NCBI GenBank assembly: GCA_950022655.1
Contig: OX465581.1
Location: 28,801,300 to 28,865,299 of the forward strand
Length of the DNA: 64,000 bases
Reading direction: 5' to 3'
Source: Alentia gelatinosa
Taxonomy: Eukaryota > Annelida > Polychaeta > Phyllodocida > Polynoidae
Every line of letters starts with the position of its first letter. The first letter of the stretch is position 1. This document shows positions 25,130-36,700 of the stretch, piece by piece. The position numbers were made by a program, and so were the translations under genes. The notes beneath the pieces are model-generated. The model did no database searches and was not told the DNA's origin. It saw only the letters and a list, made by a program, of their open reading frames with translations.

Positions 25130-25415
25130 TAATGACTATCACAGAAGCACGGTAATGGATATACAATTTATTGAGTTATTAATAAGGAAATAATAAGAAT
25201 ATAAAATGTAATTAATAATGATATAAAAGGATTTGTCAAGAGCTATTGAGATTGCCCTCCGAATTAGGGGAAAGGAGGAAATAAGAGCAAAGAGTTGGTG
25301 GCTGAGTGGGGAGTTCACGTGACCGGGACCACGTGACCGGAACCACGTGAGTGAGAGTCCGTAGCAACCGTCTTCTGTTCACGCATTACCGCCAACTCTT
25401 CCAGTTAGCCCTAAT
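25130..25415 (-). repeat. LTR-like dispersed repeat, copy 3 (inverted)
   Basis: On the minus strand it reads CTAACTGGAAGAGTTGG ... AACTCAATAAATTG ... TAGTCATTA, collinear with 21611-21950. Its middle carries CACGTG three times (near 25317, 25330 and 25344) in GACC/GGAACC contexts. The 139-codon plus-strand ORF starting at 25351 overlaps this repeat and is probably not a gene. Confidence 0.65.
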
Positions 25416-26161
25416 GGTTGGTCAAGGTTCCAGCACCGACTCCCCGGAAAAATTGGTCTATCGTGTTCATGTTAAATACAAATTTATTCGATTCAACCTT
25501 CGCAAATCTTCGACTATGCCCTTGAGCATTGCGACTAACTTTGTGGCTTATGGCGAACTAGATGCTAAGGAATATAAGATGTCAGATAATATCCAGACAC
25601 ATATATTACGGCCGAACATTAATTCAAGGCAGGAGATGCCGTACCAGGTCGTCGTAGCCGGAAGGCCCGGCCAGAGTGGAGGATATCAACGGCCCCCAGA
25701 CCCAGCAGTGGTTCTCAGTAGTTCAGGGATTAGCTGCAAGCTCTACTTGACCCTTGAAGCCTGGGCTTAACTTCGGCACAGTACATCGAGCAGCTCTGAA
25801 ATGGATGCCTCTTAAAGTCGGTGACCGTGAGAAGTAGTGAGGTCTTTGCTGTTGAGGTGGCGCGGAGGGAGAGGCGTGGAGATTATTCCTGTTATAACCG
25901 TGAATCTAAATAAGTGATGCTGTGGTGGGGTAGGGATTTTAGTGTCGTCGACGGTGCGTTTCATATTAATTATTTTGGTAGGCATAAAAGAAAATTTGTG
26001 TTGATGAGATTGAACGAACCGTGCTATAGAAGGTGTTGGAGAATATTGTGAAGGTGAGTCGGTAAAGATGAGGTTGGTGTTGTTGAAGGTGAGGTCAGTG
26101 TCATTGAAGATGAAGTAGGTGTGGGCTTTCTGTCCAAAAGGCTGCAGCTAGCATCAATTTA

Positions 26162-26312
26162 GTAGAAACTGAACGGGAGCTAGACTTGTCAGTGTTTATG
26201 CCACAACGGGAAGGTCGTGTATTACTACGCGAAGCATTAGCTGAGCGTAGTGAGGAACAGACCTGACCAGAGTGGCATAGACACTGACAAGTCTAACTCG
26301 AGTTTGGTTTCG
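26162..26312. mobile_element. Palindromic family copy B: hairpin
   Basis: Left arm 26162-26230 and right arm 26245-26312 are complementary. The core TAGACTTGTCAGTGT is exact. The outer ends pair imperfectly. The loop is GAAGCATTAGCTGA flanked by the closing stem CTACGC/GCGTAG. The arms contain TATGCCAC, the word repeated in the body. Confidence 0.8.
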
Positions 26313-26313
26313 T

Positions 26314-26562
26314 ATTTATCCTACCCCGTTTCTATGCTTTTGGATTACTAAAAGACAAATATCGATTGAATGACCAACTTAAATCCAACCGGAACTTTTG
26401 AGGCCAACCGGAACTTTTTTTGGAGCAGCTGACAATCTGGTCACTGATTGGTCAATTTGTTTATGCCCCTAGAGGCATAAATCGCTATTTATGTCATGGC
26501 ATGCCGCATAAAATTTGCCTATGTTATGCCTATGGACCGTTTTTATTAGGGGTAGGATAAAA
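26314..26562. mobile_element. Palindromic family copy B: inverted-repeat body
   Basis: 249-bp unit bounded by ATTTATCCTACCCCG and GGGGTAGGATAAAA. Contains the palindrome TTATGCCCCTAGAGGCATAA (26461-26480), several other TATGCC words, a tandem CCAACCGGAACTTTT near 26387-26416, and the end block ATGTTATGCCTATGG. Same orientation and spacing to its hairpin as copy A. Confidence 0.75.
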
Positions 26563-29500
26563 TATGGTACCAGTGGGTGAGTTTCATATCAGCGAGACTG
26601 AGTTGGTTATGACAGGAGGTGTGTCTAGCGTCACGTCAGTGTGAATGAACTCGGCGTCGTTGCCAGTCAGTTTGCTATGAGGGTCGGGTTGGGGGAGTTG
26701 ATTTGGTACCACCGAGGCTGAGTTCAGCGTGAAAGGAGGTGAATCCGGTGTCATTGAGGCTTACTTTTGTGACGGTGATGGAGAGTTTGGGGAATTGGGC
26801 TGCAGCGAAGTGACATTGACTCTATAGAGGGCGGCCGATGGAGCATCAAAACCGACATAAGCCGAAGGACCCCTGAGGAGAGCGGCTTATGGCTCGGCCT
26901 GGAGGATCATCCGGCTTTTGATCCCGTTGGGCGCCTCCAGCTCGAGGACTCATCCATCTCGGATGCCCGGCTCTCATTCCATGCCCTTACAGACCACGTG
27001 CCCTTCTGACCATTCTCAAACTCCCACCACACATTGGTCACCGCCTTTATTTCCCCGCCCACTATCCGACTCCTGTCCCCTGCCTGGTCCCCAGATCACA
27101 TCCTCTTGTATCTGCCTAATTGAAAAAGGGACATATGGGAAAGTAGTATTGGCAATTTCCATTTATAAGGCTAAGAACTTGAAACTAGACTGCGAGGGAA
27201 TAGCACTCTAAGAGCATCTCTAAATCATAGGTTCGATTCTATACTCAGTGTTACAAATGTAATAATTGTTCAAAACCCAGACTATCTTTGCTTATCACAG
27301 TCAACCGAATCAATAACATAAGTTTGTTAGAAACGGCATAGAACAAGGCAGACAACAACCTTGATAAATTCAGTGTTCTCTTTCAGAGAAAATCGTGTTC
27401 CACAGAAGTAGCTAAAAGTACATACGTGCATATTTCAGGTCACACGAAGCTTAATAAAAAAAACCCTATGTAATAATAAAAGAAAGAACCAAGTAGCAAT
27501 AGCTTCCTGTTCGTCATTGAAATTAATTCCCTTTTATCCTATTACCATTCTTGCCACCAGTAGCCAGCCACATATAGCTAACGGCCCCATACCAATGGCT
27601 AATACTTATGGGACCCTGTCAGCCGTCCACTGCCTACCACCCTAGAGCTGTTAATATATATCCATTGCTCGATGTTCATATCCGATGCTGCCCAAGAACG
27701 CCGTTGATAACCACACATATTTCACTGTCCAGTTCCTGCTGCCCCATGGCCTATTGCCATCTGACTTTGGCCCATTCTACGTACGCTAGCCATATCTATT
27801 TGCCTAAAAATGTCTGACCATTGCCTTCTTTCGTATTATTGTTAACTGCCTTGAACCATCTGCCATCCATTGTTGCTATTTTTTTATGAGCTAACACTGC
27901 TGTATATATTCTCCCTTGCCAAACGGTCGTTATTACCCGTGCCCCCACTCTACCCTCCCACCACACATTGCCTATAGTGACTGCTATTGCCTACAGTGGT
28001 TGCTACTGGTGACAAGTCGACTGAACCCCCTCGCCTAATGGCTTTTCTAACTTAAAGCTGCCCCTCATAGCTCCAACTCTGTGTCACTCCTCTCTTCTGA
28101 TACTTCCTACCGCCCGCCTGTCTTTGTAGCCGCCTGGCGGCCACCATACAGCAACATTGCCCCCGGGACCCTACAGTACCATCTTCCGTGACCCACCTCA
28201 CTACCACGCATCTCCGATAAATGAGATCTCGTGAGAGAGGTCTTTGAAATGGGATCTCGAAGGTGAGGCACCAAAATATTGGAGTAGATGATAAAATCTG
28301 GTGGGTGCATTGTGAACCGAATCAGGGCCAATTCCTTAGCAAAGAGGATTTCTCAATATCGCCTAATTATCTCATGATATTAGATTACCTCTCCGTATAT
28401 TGGAGTTCTAGGTTCTGCGAGGAAAACCATTCAGAGGACATGCTGAGCACGTTCGGGGCAGAATTCTATGTGGTAATTGCAGGTATTCGCTACACAAAGC
28501 CAAGTGCCAAACTCTATATCCGTTCTGTCTGTGTCGACCAATGCAGTATGATTTAGCTTTGTATTATTACGGATAGGATACTTATATGTCCTTTGCTTGC
28601 ATGGGATACAATGTTATGGTAAAAGAAATTGTCCATGTCTCTGCTCTATTGATGCAACGATTTAAAAGCATTCAGTGGATATTCCACAGAAGGCCTCAAT
28701 TCTTCAAGTTGATTTGAAATTCAAGAATAGAACAATATATAAGGGTGTGTGCTACCATTTTTATGACAATGAAATACATATATCAAAAGAGTAGAGACAT
28801 CCTTTCACAACCCCAATGTGGCCAGAATCACATATTACACTAAACATGCATTAGTTTCCTCCAGGGTCTGGGTTTGCCTGTACACGGTCACACAGTTTGT
28901 GAGCAGCTCCGGGCAATTGAAACGCTCCCTCTCACTCAGTACCCCTCCTCCCCTCTACCCGGGCAGAGAAAGGGGAGCAGCTCCGGCTCCAATTGCAGAC
29001 CCTTTGTATGGATAAAGGCGGCGGCGTGAAAACCGGCGGTACACGCGGGCTGTGAATGATGGTCCCGACCTGCCGCGCTGTGTGAATGCAATTTACGCCG
29101 TCCTAATTGCGGGGAGCGGAGACACAGTTTCTGCCGCCCGTCCGCCGCAGTCGGAACTGTCGGGGAGTACATTGGTTCTGTACTGCACCTGCCGGTAGCG
29201 GTGCGTTTTCCCAGAGACGCCAGCAATTGGCCCGTCAAAGATGATTAAGATGCACGCGGGGAGGTGTGGAAGCACTGACCCGTTTATACCAGAGCCCGAC
29301 CGAGTGTATATGTCCCCTGAACGAAACGTAAGGCTCTTGTCACTGCTGTGTGACTACTGTAAGTAGACCCAGATCAATAGCTTATGTTTAGTGCATTTAT
29401 CCTAGGAATATGGTATTCCTCTCCAGTGCTTACAATAAGATGGCAGAATGAAGTTCGATGATCTCTTAATTTCTCTGTCTCGTTTCTTCTTTTGGTAAGC

Positions 29501-29880
29501 TTCATATTCCTGTTCCTCACAGAAGTGTGTAGATTGGAGACATTCACAGAGAAAAAATTATGTGGCTAGAGTGTATTATAAGCATGATAGCATCAGAATG
29601 TCTAATAGTTCTCTTATATCAATAACGGGAAAGAATTTCCAAATCTCCTACCTCTTGATAATTTTCTGTTGATAGTAAATGCTGGGGAAATGTTTAGAAA
29701 TGGATGCCAGAATATATTGTTGGGTACATTACCTCCAGCACCGTTTAGAGATTTTTGATGTCATTCCCTACTTCATAATACTTCATACCTAATCTACTAG
29801 ATAAATCTTGAATACTCTAAGATAATATATAAAACACGTATATCGTATGGGATATTTATGTGTATTGTTGCCATCATAGT
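26563..29880. other. Gene-poor stretch with CpG-rich patch 28860-29285
   Basis: No recognised gene. The patch at 28860-29285 is CpG-dense (GGCGGCGGCG, CCGTCCGCCGC). The 97-codon plus-strand ORF at 28263-28556 has normal-looking composition, but I see no family resemblance and no supporting splice or promoter signal. Confidence 0.35.
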
Positions 29881-29884
29881 CACA

Positions 29885-30307
29885 ATGTGTGGATTCAAAC
29901 CGTAGCAGACCAACAGCAGATCCAACACCTTAATAGAACCAAGTAGAGGCAGGTAGGGCAGCCCGCATGCAGGAAGGCACCAAAGGGCAAGGTAAAAAAC
30001 ACCAACAAGACGAGAGGAGACAGGACGTGTTAATCGAGACAAGAGCGCGGGCAAGACAAGAATGAAGCAGGGCAATAACGAGGAATCGAATTAAGTCGAC
30101 AGGAGAAGATTGGATTAAACCCCTGCTCAGTTAAAACTAAACAAGTCTCGGGTGGAACACGGTAGGACGCGAGCAAACGGAACTTAACTGGATTACAACA
30201 AAAAGAGGATAGAGACTCAGCCACATGGAATAGAAAGACAACAGAGGTACGTGCCTGGGTGGTGTTAGACCCAAATTAGCCAGCACTAGACGGAGGTCCT
30301 GACAGTA
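29885..30307 (-). repeat. Possible degenerate LTR
   Basis: On the minus strand it begins near TGTCAGGACCTCCGT (30293-30307). It is pyrimidine-rich with repeated TCTTGTCTTGCCC-like and CTCGTCTTG phrases, the style of Ty3/gypsy LTRs that begin TGTCAGG. No second copy, primer-binding site or internal ORF is visible, so this is a weak call. Confidence 0.25.
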
Positions 30308-32089
30308 CAGGAGATTATATAGCATCACATTAAGCAACGGAAAATCACACCGTGGTGTCTGGCATCAAAAAGTGTGTAGTGAAAAAGGATACGACAAGCT
30401 TGGCATGGGCGTAGGGCTGGAGAGACATCCTGCAACATCGTGGTTGTGTTACTTATATAAACAGGGTAGTATAGAGCCGCACTCACTCAACCGTCCTCCC
30501 TCTGATATCCACCCAAAGGATTACAACCATGTCCGCAATACAAAGGACTGAAGGAAATTGAATAAGATACGGTGTGATTCAGGACTATTAGAACTGAGAT
30601 GAAAGCTTTCAGCATGTTACCTTGACGGATACATCTAACGTTCCTATTCTCACTTGGTGTTCTTTAAAAAAAATTCTTTTTTGGTATTTCATTTTATTTC
30701 TGGAAACACAATGACAAGCCAATTTTTCTATGATACTGGCAATTGTATCAGCTTATGGAGCTGGCTGTAGAATTATTCATTGTTGATCAATATTAATGTG
30801 TCATTCCTTTATTCTCAAAGGCAGGCAAAAACGAGTTCATTCCTGACAGGTCTCGTTATCGAGGAGTAGTCGTAAAAAATATTCTTATTGAAATTCAATG
30901 TTATTTCAAAAAAATAATTGGAAACCTCAGTGCATGTTGTCCGGATCCTTTAACAAACATGACAAATCCCTCTCCTTGGGGACCAAGAAATGGTTGTTTC
31001 AGGTTGAAGACTGTTAAATCAAATACGGAATACACAAAACAAACCAAGAGTTTCCATTGAAATAGGAGAAATTAAGTGGTGACAGCGATTATCTCATAAT
31101 ACAGGTTCGGATAGAAGACGCAACAAAACACGTTTGAACCAAATGATACCTCTTCCACTTGTATGGCCTATGTGCATATCCTCAGAGGCATTTTCATATT
31201 AAATGCATTTACCTGAATTATTTCTACAGGGCTGAATTTTCCTTGGTTTGTAGGACAATTTATCATATACTATGTAAGTATACCTGTTCTTATCTCCTTA
31301 TTCACGATTTAAAGACATATCCAACAATTCACAATGGTACTGAAAAAAATCAGGTTTTCTTCAATTCTTTCAAAAAAACAAGATGGTAATTTTTAGTTTT
31401 TAAAACTTAAAAGTATAATATTTACTGCACTCTGTGAAAGTTTGAAGAAAACGACTTGGGGTTAACTATGTGAAATACATCATCCTAATATCAATCTCTA
31501 GGTCAAAAACTAGCACGGTAGCCCCCAATTTCTAAGTTAGATTTACGTTCTACAACGCTTTGAGATCATCATATTCAACTACCGGAAAAAGAGCATGGGT
31601 TTTATTCTTCAAGGCAAATTGTCCGATGTACCTTTACCCCATCTTTTATTTTTGATAATTCGTAAGAGCATTCGGGAAGAAATAAAGCTAAACGGGGATG
31701 AGGTGTCGAGAGTGGCTGCATCCCCGTGTCCGTTTCTCTTGTCAAAGGATTGCTGACGTCCTGGCAGTTTCATAGAACGTGTTGACCAATAAGGGAACAG
31801 GAGGCTGACATGTGACACTATCAGTTCATGTGACCACATTGTATCCAGACTCATCGCCAATATGTCACCAGCCTAGCATGGTAAATCATGGCATGAATGG
31901 CATATTGGGACGCAGTTATCCCGCGCTGCTTTTGTGATGCGACCCGTTGCAATGTGCCGGGTCGTGAGCTTTGCGATATGTTAGCGTTGACGCATCGTAA
32001 AGTGGGTGTAGGCCTTTAGTGAAAACAGTCGACTACCTATATAGGCCCCAACATAGAAGTGACTGTGCTAATGTGAGCTGCACATAAAG
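30308..32089. other. AT-rich stretch, no gene seen
   Basis: No coding sequence, inverted repeat or array recognised. Confidence 0.4.
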
Positions 32090-32770
32090 GATGCTGTCTG
32101 GGCCACAGCGGAGGGCCCGCCCGTTATGAATGCGGCCGCTGGTCGTTCCGGCACGGGCGGCCCATTTATCATTACCCATATTCACCGTCCAGATTTGCTT
32201 TCCCTGTCGGCAGTGACAGCGGTGGTGGCGGCGGCGACGCTGGCGACGCGCCTGCGGGCCCTGGGACCTCATCTCCACACCGCGCCACCGCCGCGCCCCT
32301 CGCGGATGATTATCGCAAGTTCCGATCACCAGGGGGAGCTCAGGAACCCGCGACACCGGAAATGACGGATGTTTGGGCGGGCGGGCGGCCGTCAATACAG
32401 GGCGCCACAGGGGAATCGATGGCTTCTAGGGGTGGGGGCAGTGTAACAAGATTTACTGAAGAAGCCAATTCATTGGGCGCGGCGGGCGCTGCCGTTAGAC
32501 CGCAGGAAACGTTCTCTAACGTAAATATGGCTCCCGTCCCTGTGGGCTGCCCACTTCCCGCGCTTCAGCCTATAGGTCTCCAAAGCTTTGGCCAGCTCTA
32601 TAAGAACCCTCCATCCCACACTATCCTTATCGTCGTCTCACCCAGACTTCAACCCCGCCCCTACTCTGACATACACTGTGCTGGCCTTAATCGCTTCTGT
32701 GCCTGCAGGAACCCTCAGCTCCCGGCAGGGGCGACCCTCATTTGAATGAAGCCCGTCGCAGAATCAGTGG
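32090..32770. promoter_or_regulatory. CpG-rich patch, possible cis-regulatory element
   Basis: One of the longest CpG-rich islands in the window (GCGGCGGCGACG, GGGCGGGCGGGCGG). Short overlapping ORFs on both strands are expected in such composition. No splice-consistent exon or known domain. Regulatory role inferred from composition only. Confidence 0.25.
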
Positions 32771-33439
32771 CTCTAGCGGGCGGGGGTGACGCTAGGTTCC
32801 TGATGTTATTGATACCTGAGCAGACTCTCATGAGCATCCCTTCTGTGTATATATAGTCGTGGTGGGCTAGGCATGGGGAGGATGGGATGGTACGTTGCTT
32901 TTTTGCAGTCTATCTATTTGCGCACATAACTTGCTGATATTATGTACACAGTCATACCTTCTGATCTTCCAGAGTCTCCGCCAAGGAGCCCAATGGAGAA
33001 ACGGGTCAAACTGTGATCTCACGAGTCCGCGCATGGTTTCGCGTGGCCGATGGCGAGTATTCACAAAGCCCGCCCTGGAGCAATCACCATCACGCCTGCG
33101 CGTCCTGCCGGAAGTGGATGTAGAATCGGCGTCTGCCACTCGTGTCGCTCTCAGCCCTCTTCTTGACTTCAAAGCAGCGCTCCCAGCGGTGAATTTAATC
33201 AGGTTAATAGCACACAATATTACTGACCGATCAAATTCTGCCGCCGCCAGAGTGACACAAAAATAGCATAAAATAATTCAGAAAAGAATTATGCATACAA
33301 GTACTATTTATGACTTAACATCTTTGTTCCGAGCCCTAAGCTGGATATTAAGCCTGTCACGATCAAAGATAAAAACCCCCCAGATGGTTTAGATATCTCC
33401 AACAGAGCAGTCTGGAAGTTAATGCTGGCTTCAAAGTGT
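32771..33439. other. Non-coding, moderately GC-rich at 33000-33250
   Basis: ORFs on both strands at 32867-33266 overlap completely and look like composition artefacts. Nothing else recognised. Confidence 0.3.
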
Positions 33440-33760
33440 ACTCCGTCGAATCGTGTTCCGCGAAGCTGGCGCAGGGCGCAGTTGGGCATATCGAGCCGGG
33501 GGCGGCAGCGGTGCAGAGCGGGGGTGCGGCCAGGCGGTCTGATGTGTTTTAATGTGGTTGGTATCGATGGACCGGGGCAGGATTAAAGCATTAGGGGCCG
33601 CCCCACCCCGCTGTATACCCGCTGATCCCTACCGATCCAGTCCGCCTAATGACCGGCATACCCACCGGCAGTACCGCACCTCTCCCCCCTCCCCGGGGTG
33701 GCGGAGGGGAGATCTACCTACCTGCCATCTATCCGCCCCTTTTTATATATATAGTGCCAC
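33440..33760. promoter_or_regulatory. CpG-rich patch with homeodomain-like motifs
   Basis: GC-rich island. Contains TGTGGTTGG (RUNX-like), GGATTAAAGCATTAG (GGATTA plus ATTAG homeodomain-type cores, about 33580-33594) and CTAATGACC (about 33646). The motif cluster fits a developmental enhancer but is only suggestive. Confidence 0.25.
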
Positions 33761-36700
33761 CCGCTGCCACCAGCTGCACCGTCATCGCCCTGACAGCCAT
33801 TATACTGCTATGGTGCTATACCAACGGCCACCGCTTCCATTATCTTCACTGCTTTGCTGTATATTGTCTCACATTTGTTAGAGCAGCCAGTGTTGCATTT
33901 GCTACTGCTAGTCGCAGGGTTATTCACCTATCGTGAAGAGTTTAGTCTTCCTAGGTAGAATATTCTCATAGGAATATTCTCATAGATAAATCATAGTGGT
34001 TTCCAGTAACATATGAACATTGGAAGTCACTTAACTATTCATAGATATCATACACGAAGGAAATTCCTTACGTGTACATGTAAATAATTCACGCTTCTGT
34101 ATTGACACACGCAGAAGTGGAAATTATCAACTTTGAGAAACTCGAAACGGCGGAGGCATGTGTTGTGACTCACATATACCCCCTGTCACCCCTTCAGTGC
34201 GGAGAGTTCTATGTGAAAAAATTTAGATGTGCGCAGGTAAGAAGGATCTTGAATAGAATGAAATTTATTTTACAAAAGCTAAATTAGGACCTCCTTTTAA
34301 TGTGTCTACATTCCTATCTGAGATATGTACTTTTCCGAAATTGAATAACCATGCCATAATCAGTTTGGCCAATGGAAAACAGATTATTTTTCATTGATAG
34401 GAACATACACAACTTATCACAACTGAAAATACAAAGTATAAGACAATGTGTGTTTTATCATCACGTATTCAACATTCTTAAACTTTGGCCAATCAATTCC
34501 ATTCATTTGTTCCTTTTGCGCACGCTATACTCAGTGAAGAAAGCGCAAACTCATTGCAGCCTGACAAAGGAGATAAAACGACTTTCGTCTCGAGACATAA
34601 ATCCGTATTGATGCTAATGCCATTGTCGAATAAGCATATGTACGGGGCAAGGGTTGATGTGTTTCTGTAGGTGGATACTGGGGGTGAGGTTGAGTCAATT
34701 CAATACTTTGAGAGGCTAAGTGTCACTGGAGCCAGGCCATGTAGATTTTGCAAGATATCAAGGGGTGTAAATTAGTGAATGGAGCAGATGAAAGAGTGAA
34801 TGTAAGGAGCTGTGAGAAGGAGAGGTAGGAGGAGGGTGGAGGCTGGAGATATGGTAGGCTCTGTCATCGATTAGTCGTCCAGGGTTCACCATTCCGCGGA
34901 GATGGCAGACGAGTAACGAGTCCAGCCGTCGATTGGCAGCCAAGACACCCCCATCGGCCGCTTCTCTGTGAGCTCCTCCTCCAGCTGGTCTGAGCTGCTC
35001 TTCTAGGGTGGTGGTTGGGGCTTAGTGTTCGCCTATCGGCAGGCCTGGAGAAAGAGGTGGGCAGTGAGCACCGTCTGGCGCGATCCCTCCTCCATTGACA
35101 GCCTGCCTTGGGTCTGAAAAGCCACCTATCCGCACGCTTACACCACCAGGGAGCGCTACCGGCCGCGCAGCCATCCAACCCCGCCAGGGATCCACTGAGA
35201 GCAGTGAGACAGGATCAGACCGATTTAGTCGGAGGGCTGGGGGTCCAGGAGGGATGGAGGCCAGTACGAGTAGGAGGAGGGGGTGGGATGCTCCTACTAG
35301 CTTCAGTCTCTATAGTCAATCCATTGCCTCCACCCCCACATCCCTCCCCTCCCCTCTTCACGACCAGTCTTCACATTCTCTACCTTCTCTGTAGTCCATC
35401 ACCACCAACCGCCACCCATCTTTATGGATGACCCCTCCCCCACACTCCTACCCCTCAAGCTCCTGCCACTGACCCTCTCCTTACCTCGCTACACCTTCGT
35501 GTCTGTAAATGAAGGCAAATGATAACCGCCAGAACGTTTAGTCGTTTAGGTTGTCATGGCAACTGCAGAGAATTTCAATGTAGCCGTACTGGGGGCCTAA
35601 CTCCGTAATTGGCGGGCGAGGCCCTTATAGCGTTAGGCACTGGGCTTATAGACCCAATTACTGCCTAGTCGTCCCTGTAGGTCTCCCTTCCACCCTCCTC
35701 TGACTCTGTCTGATCCTGTTTCTGTCTCTATCTCTATCGCAATATCCATCTGTTTCTGATCCTCTGTCTCACTCCTTTTCTCTACTTCGTACTGGTGTAA
35801 GGTTTGCTAAACTGACTTTAACTCCGCGCCTTCCCCATTCTCTGGTCTTAATTGAATTTCACCCCGCCTGGTCCTCCCTAGAGAAACTCTAGACCTAATC
35901 AATTGGAGGACTTCAACTCAGGCGTTAAAAACGACACACCGCCTTAAATCGGTTTGTTAACGTCATTATTCGTGTTGGACAAAAATCGTGGCGGAAACGT
36001 GTTTTTCCTTTGCGAGTTATCGGATTATTTGGTGATTTTCCTATTGACCGGTCGCGAATATTAAATTGTCCATGTTGTTTCCATTCACCTGATTTTATCC
36101 TTGTTAAGTTACGGTCGATTTTCTCAGCGAATCTCTGTTCCGTTGGGCTGCATTCCAACGTATTAAAATTTTTCGCTGAAGATCCTGGAAGCGATTCAAA
36201 GCTATTTCAAGAGCCAACTCAAGATACCCATACCATACAATGGTCTCATGAGATCGTGAACGTAATTTAAAGCCGTTCGATAAACCAACTCAGTCGGATA
36301 AATTTCCTCCATTGAGATGTCATTACCCGTTTTGAGTATAAGCATTTACTTCTGCCATCATGTAATCTTTTTCCAGATTTCATTAATTTCCGCATTCCAA
36401 TCTGATTCATTTTCTTATTTCAGCCGACACACATTTCATCTAGCACAGGACTAGCAAACTCGAAAAGTCTAATATTGGATTGAATGTTTTGCAGACGCGG
36501 TTCACATAAGCAAGGAATTCACCTGAGCTGATGAAATTGAAGGGAAAAAGCTAATAGCCTCAATATTGACTATGGGAACTCAGCAGACCAACAGAAGTAA
36601 AGCATAATGAAAAGCAGGGTAAAATTGAGTTTCTGGATAACGACAAACGGTGCAGAAAGCGAATAATAAGTACCATTCAGTGCATAGAGACAGAGAAGAC

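Noticed and set aside
25351..25770. 139-codon plus-strand ORF
   Set aside because: Its start lies inside the LTR-like repeat copy 3 and no known domain is visible.
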